Origin: UBA4675 sp964601265
GTDB lineage: Bacteria > Bacillota > Clostridia > Christensenellales > Borkfalkiaceae
Length of the DNA: 30,204 nucleotides
NCBI GenBank assembly: GCA_964601265.1
Contig: CAZRMT010000009.1
Coordinates: 1-30,204, forward strand
Direction of reading: 5' to 3'
This document shows, piece after piece, positions 29,724 to 30,204 of this stretch; position 1 is the first letter of the stretch; each line of letters begins with the position of its first letter. Both the position numbers and the translations under genes were made by a program. The notes under the pieces are model-generated. The model was given only the letters and a program-made list of their open reading frames with translations. It had not been told where the DNA came from and did not search any database.

Positions 29724-30086
29724 ATGTCTAAAAGTAAACTTCGTGAAATATCTATGGATTTTGCTGTTTCAATAATAAATCTTGTCAAAGCACTTAAACT
29801 TAAAAAAGAAAGCATAATTTCCAATCAAATCGGTAGAAGCGGTTCTTCAATCGGTGCAAATATCCGCGAGGCGCAATATGCTCACGGAAAAGCCGATTTT
29901 ATCGCTAAAATGCAGATTGCTCTTAAAGAGGCAAGCGAAACCGGTTTTTGGCTTGAACTTTTGTATAAAACCGATTATATCGATAATATAACCTATAAAA
30001 ATCTCGATTCCGTTTGCTCAAGTATTCGCGTAATGCTCATTTCGTCTATAAACACCGCAAAAAAAGCTGTTAATGATAATGAGTAA
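29724..30086 (+). CDS. S23/IVP-type four-helix bundle protein
   Basis: This 120-aa all-helical protein is of the four-helix bundle family first known from open reading frames inside 23S rRNA intervening sequences and related to the accessory protein of diversity-generating retroelements. The family core is clear: NQIGRSGSSIGANIREAQYA, then FIAKMQIALKEASETGFWLELL. AAGGAG (29710-29715) lies eight bases before the ATG. Its leucine codons are seven CTT, two CTC and one TTG with no TTA, whereas neighbouring genes use TTA heavily, which suggests transfer. It follows a tRNA array and a structured leader. Its molecular role is unknown; nucleic-acid binding is often suggested for the family. The last 118 bases of the window hold only AT-rich sequence. 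Confidence 0.9.
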   Translation: MSKSKLREISMDFAVSIINLVKALKLKKESIISNQIGRSGSSIGANIREAQYAHGKADFIAKMQIALKEASETGFWLELLYKTDYIDNITYKNLDSVCSSIRVMLISSINTAKKAVNDNE

Positions 30087-30204
30087 TATAATAAGTCGAT
30101 AAAATACTATACTTTCCCCGTCTTGTATTTTTTAAAAAAACAAAACAGTTTTTCTTTAAAAAAAATTAAAAAAATTTCATTTTTTTATAAAAAAATAATG
30201 ACAT

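Noticed and set aside
30087..30204. Final A/T-rich bases, considered as a terminator or next gene start
   Set aside because: Only A- and T-runs with weak self-pairing are present, and the ATG near 30198 has too little sequence after it to judge.

Overview
The window reads as chromosomal DNA from an AT-rich, low-GC Gram-positive bacterium, most likely an uncultured gut-type Clostridia lineage. This is inferred from strong AGGAG-type ribosome sites, near-consensus TTGACA/TATAAT promoters, TTA-biased leucine codons, N-terminal lipobox lipoproteins, the pth-mfd-prsA gene order and CCA-encoding tRNAs. The species cannot be fixed from the sequence alone.

Layout. Bases 1-520 hold the tail of a 4Fe-4S protein, a 43-codon charged ORF and a short palindrome-bearing spacer. 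Bases 518-4130 carry fba (glycolysis, minus strand), malQ (glucan metabolism) and a CPBP intramembrane protease, which overlaps rlmH and tadA (23S rRNA methylation, tRNA A34 deamination) in a tightly coupled run. Bases 5150-12242 carry prs, pth, mfd and a PrsA-like foldase lipoprotein: PRPP supply, peptidyl-tRNA recycling, transcription-coupled repair and secretion folding. Bases 12300-15380 are a complete proBAC operon (glutamate to proline). Bases 15448-19565 are a threonine locus: an ApgM/COG3635 phosphoglycerate-mutase-like gene divergent from thrC-hom, with no GHMP homoserine kinase in view. Bases 19700-24738 hold a uridine-kinase-like P-loop kinase, an SDR, a HAD phosphatase and an unusual UvrD-type helicase. 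That helicase contains a four-cysteine zinc ribbon and an internal DEDDh exonuclease. Bases 24911-28450 encode a large modular surface lipoprotein: five divergent InlB-like B repeats, an SGNH hydrolase, two related beta-sandwich modules and a CBM9-like end. Then come a small YjzC-like ORF, a six-tRNA array (Pro, Met, Asp, Phe, Thr, Tyr), and an S23-type four-helix-bundle gene behind a very structured leader with foreign-looking codon use.

The most unusual items are the helicase-exonuclease fusion, the modular SGNH lipoprotein, the possible homoserine kinase stand-in and the tRNA-adjacent S23-like element. Several genes (the ORF at 133, proB, the ORF ending at 28566) also have the Shine-Dalgarno site inside one arm of a potential hairpin. 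Everything else is ordinary housekeeping with clean promoters and terminators, and no CRISPR array, prophage or insertion sequence was seen.
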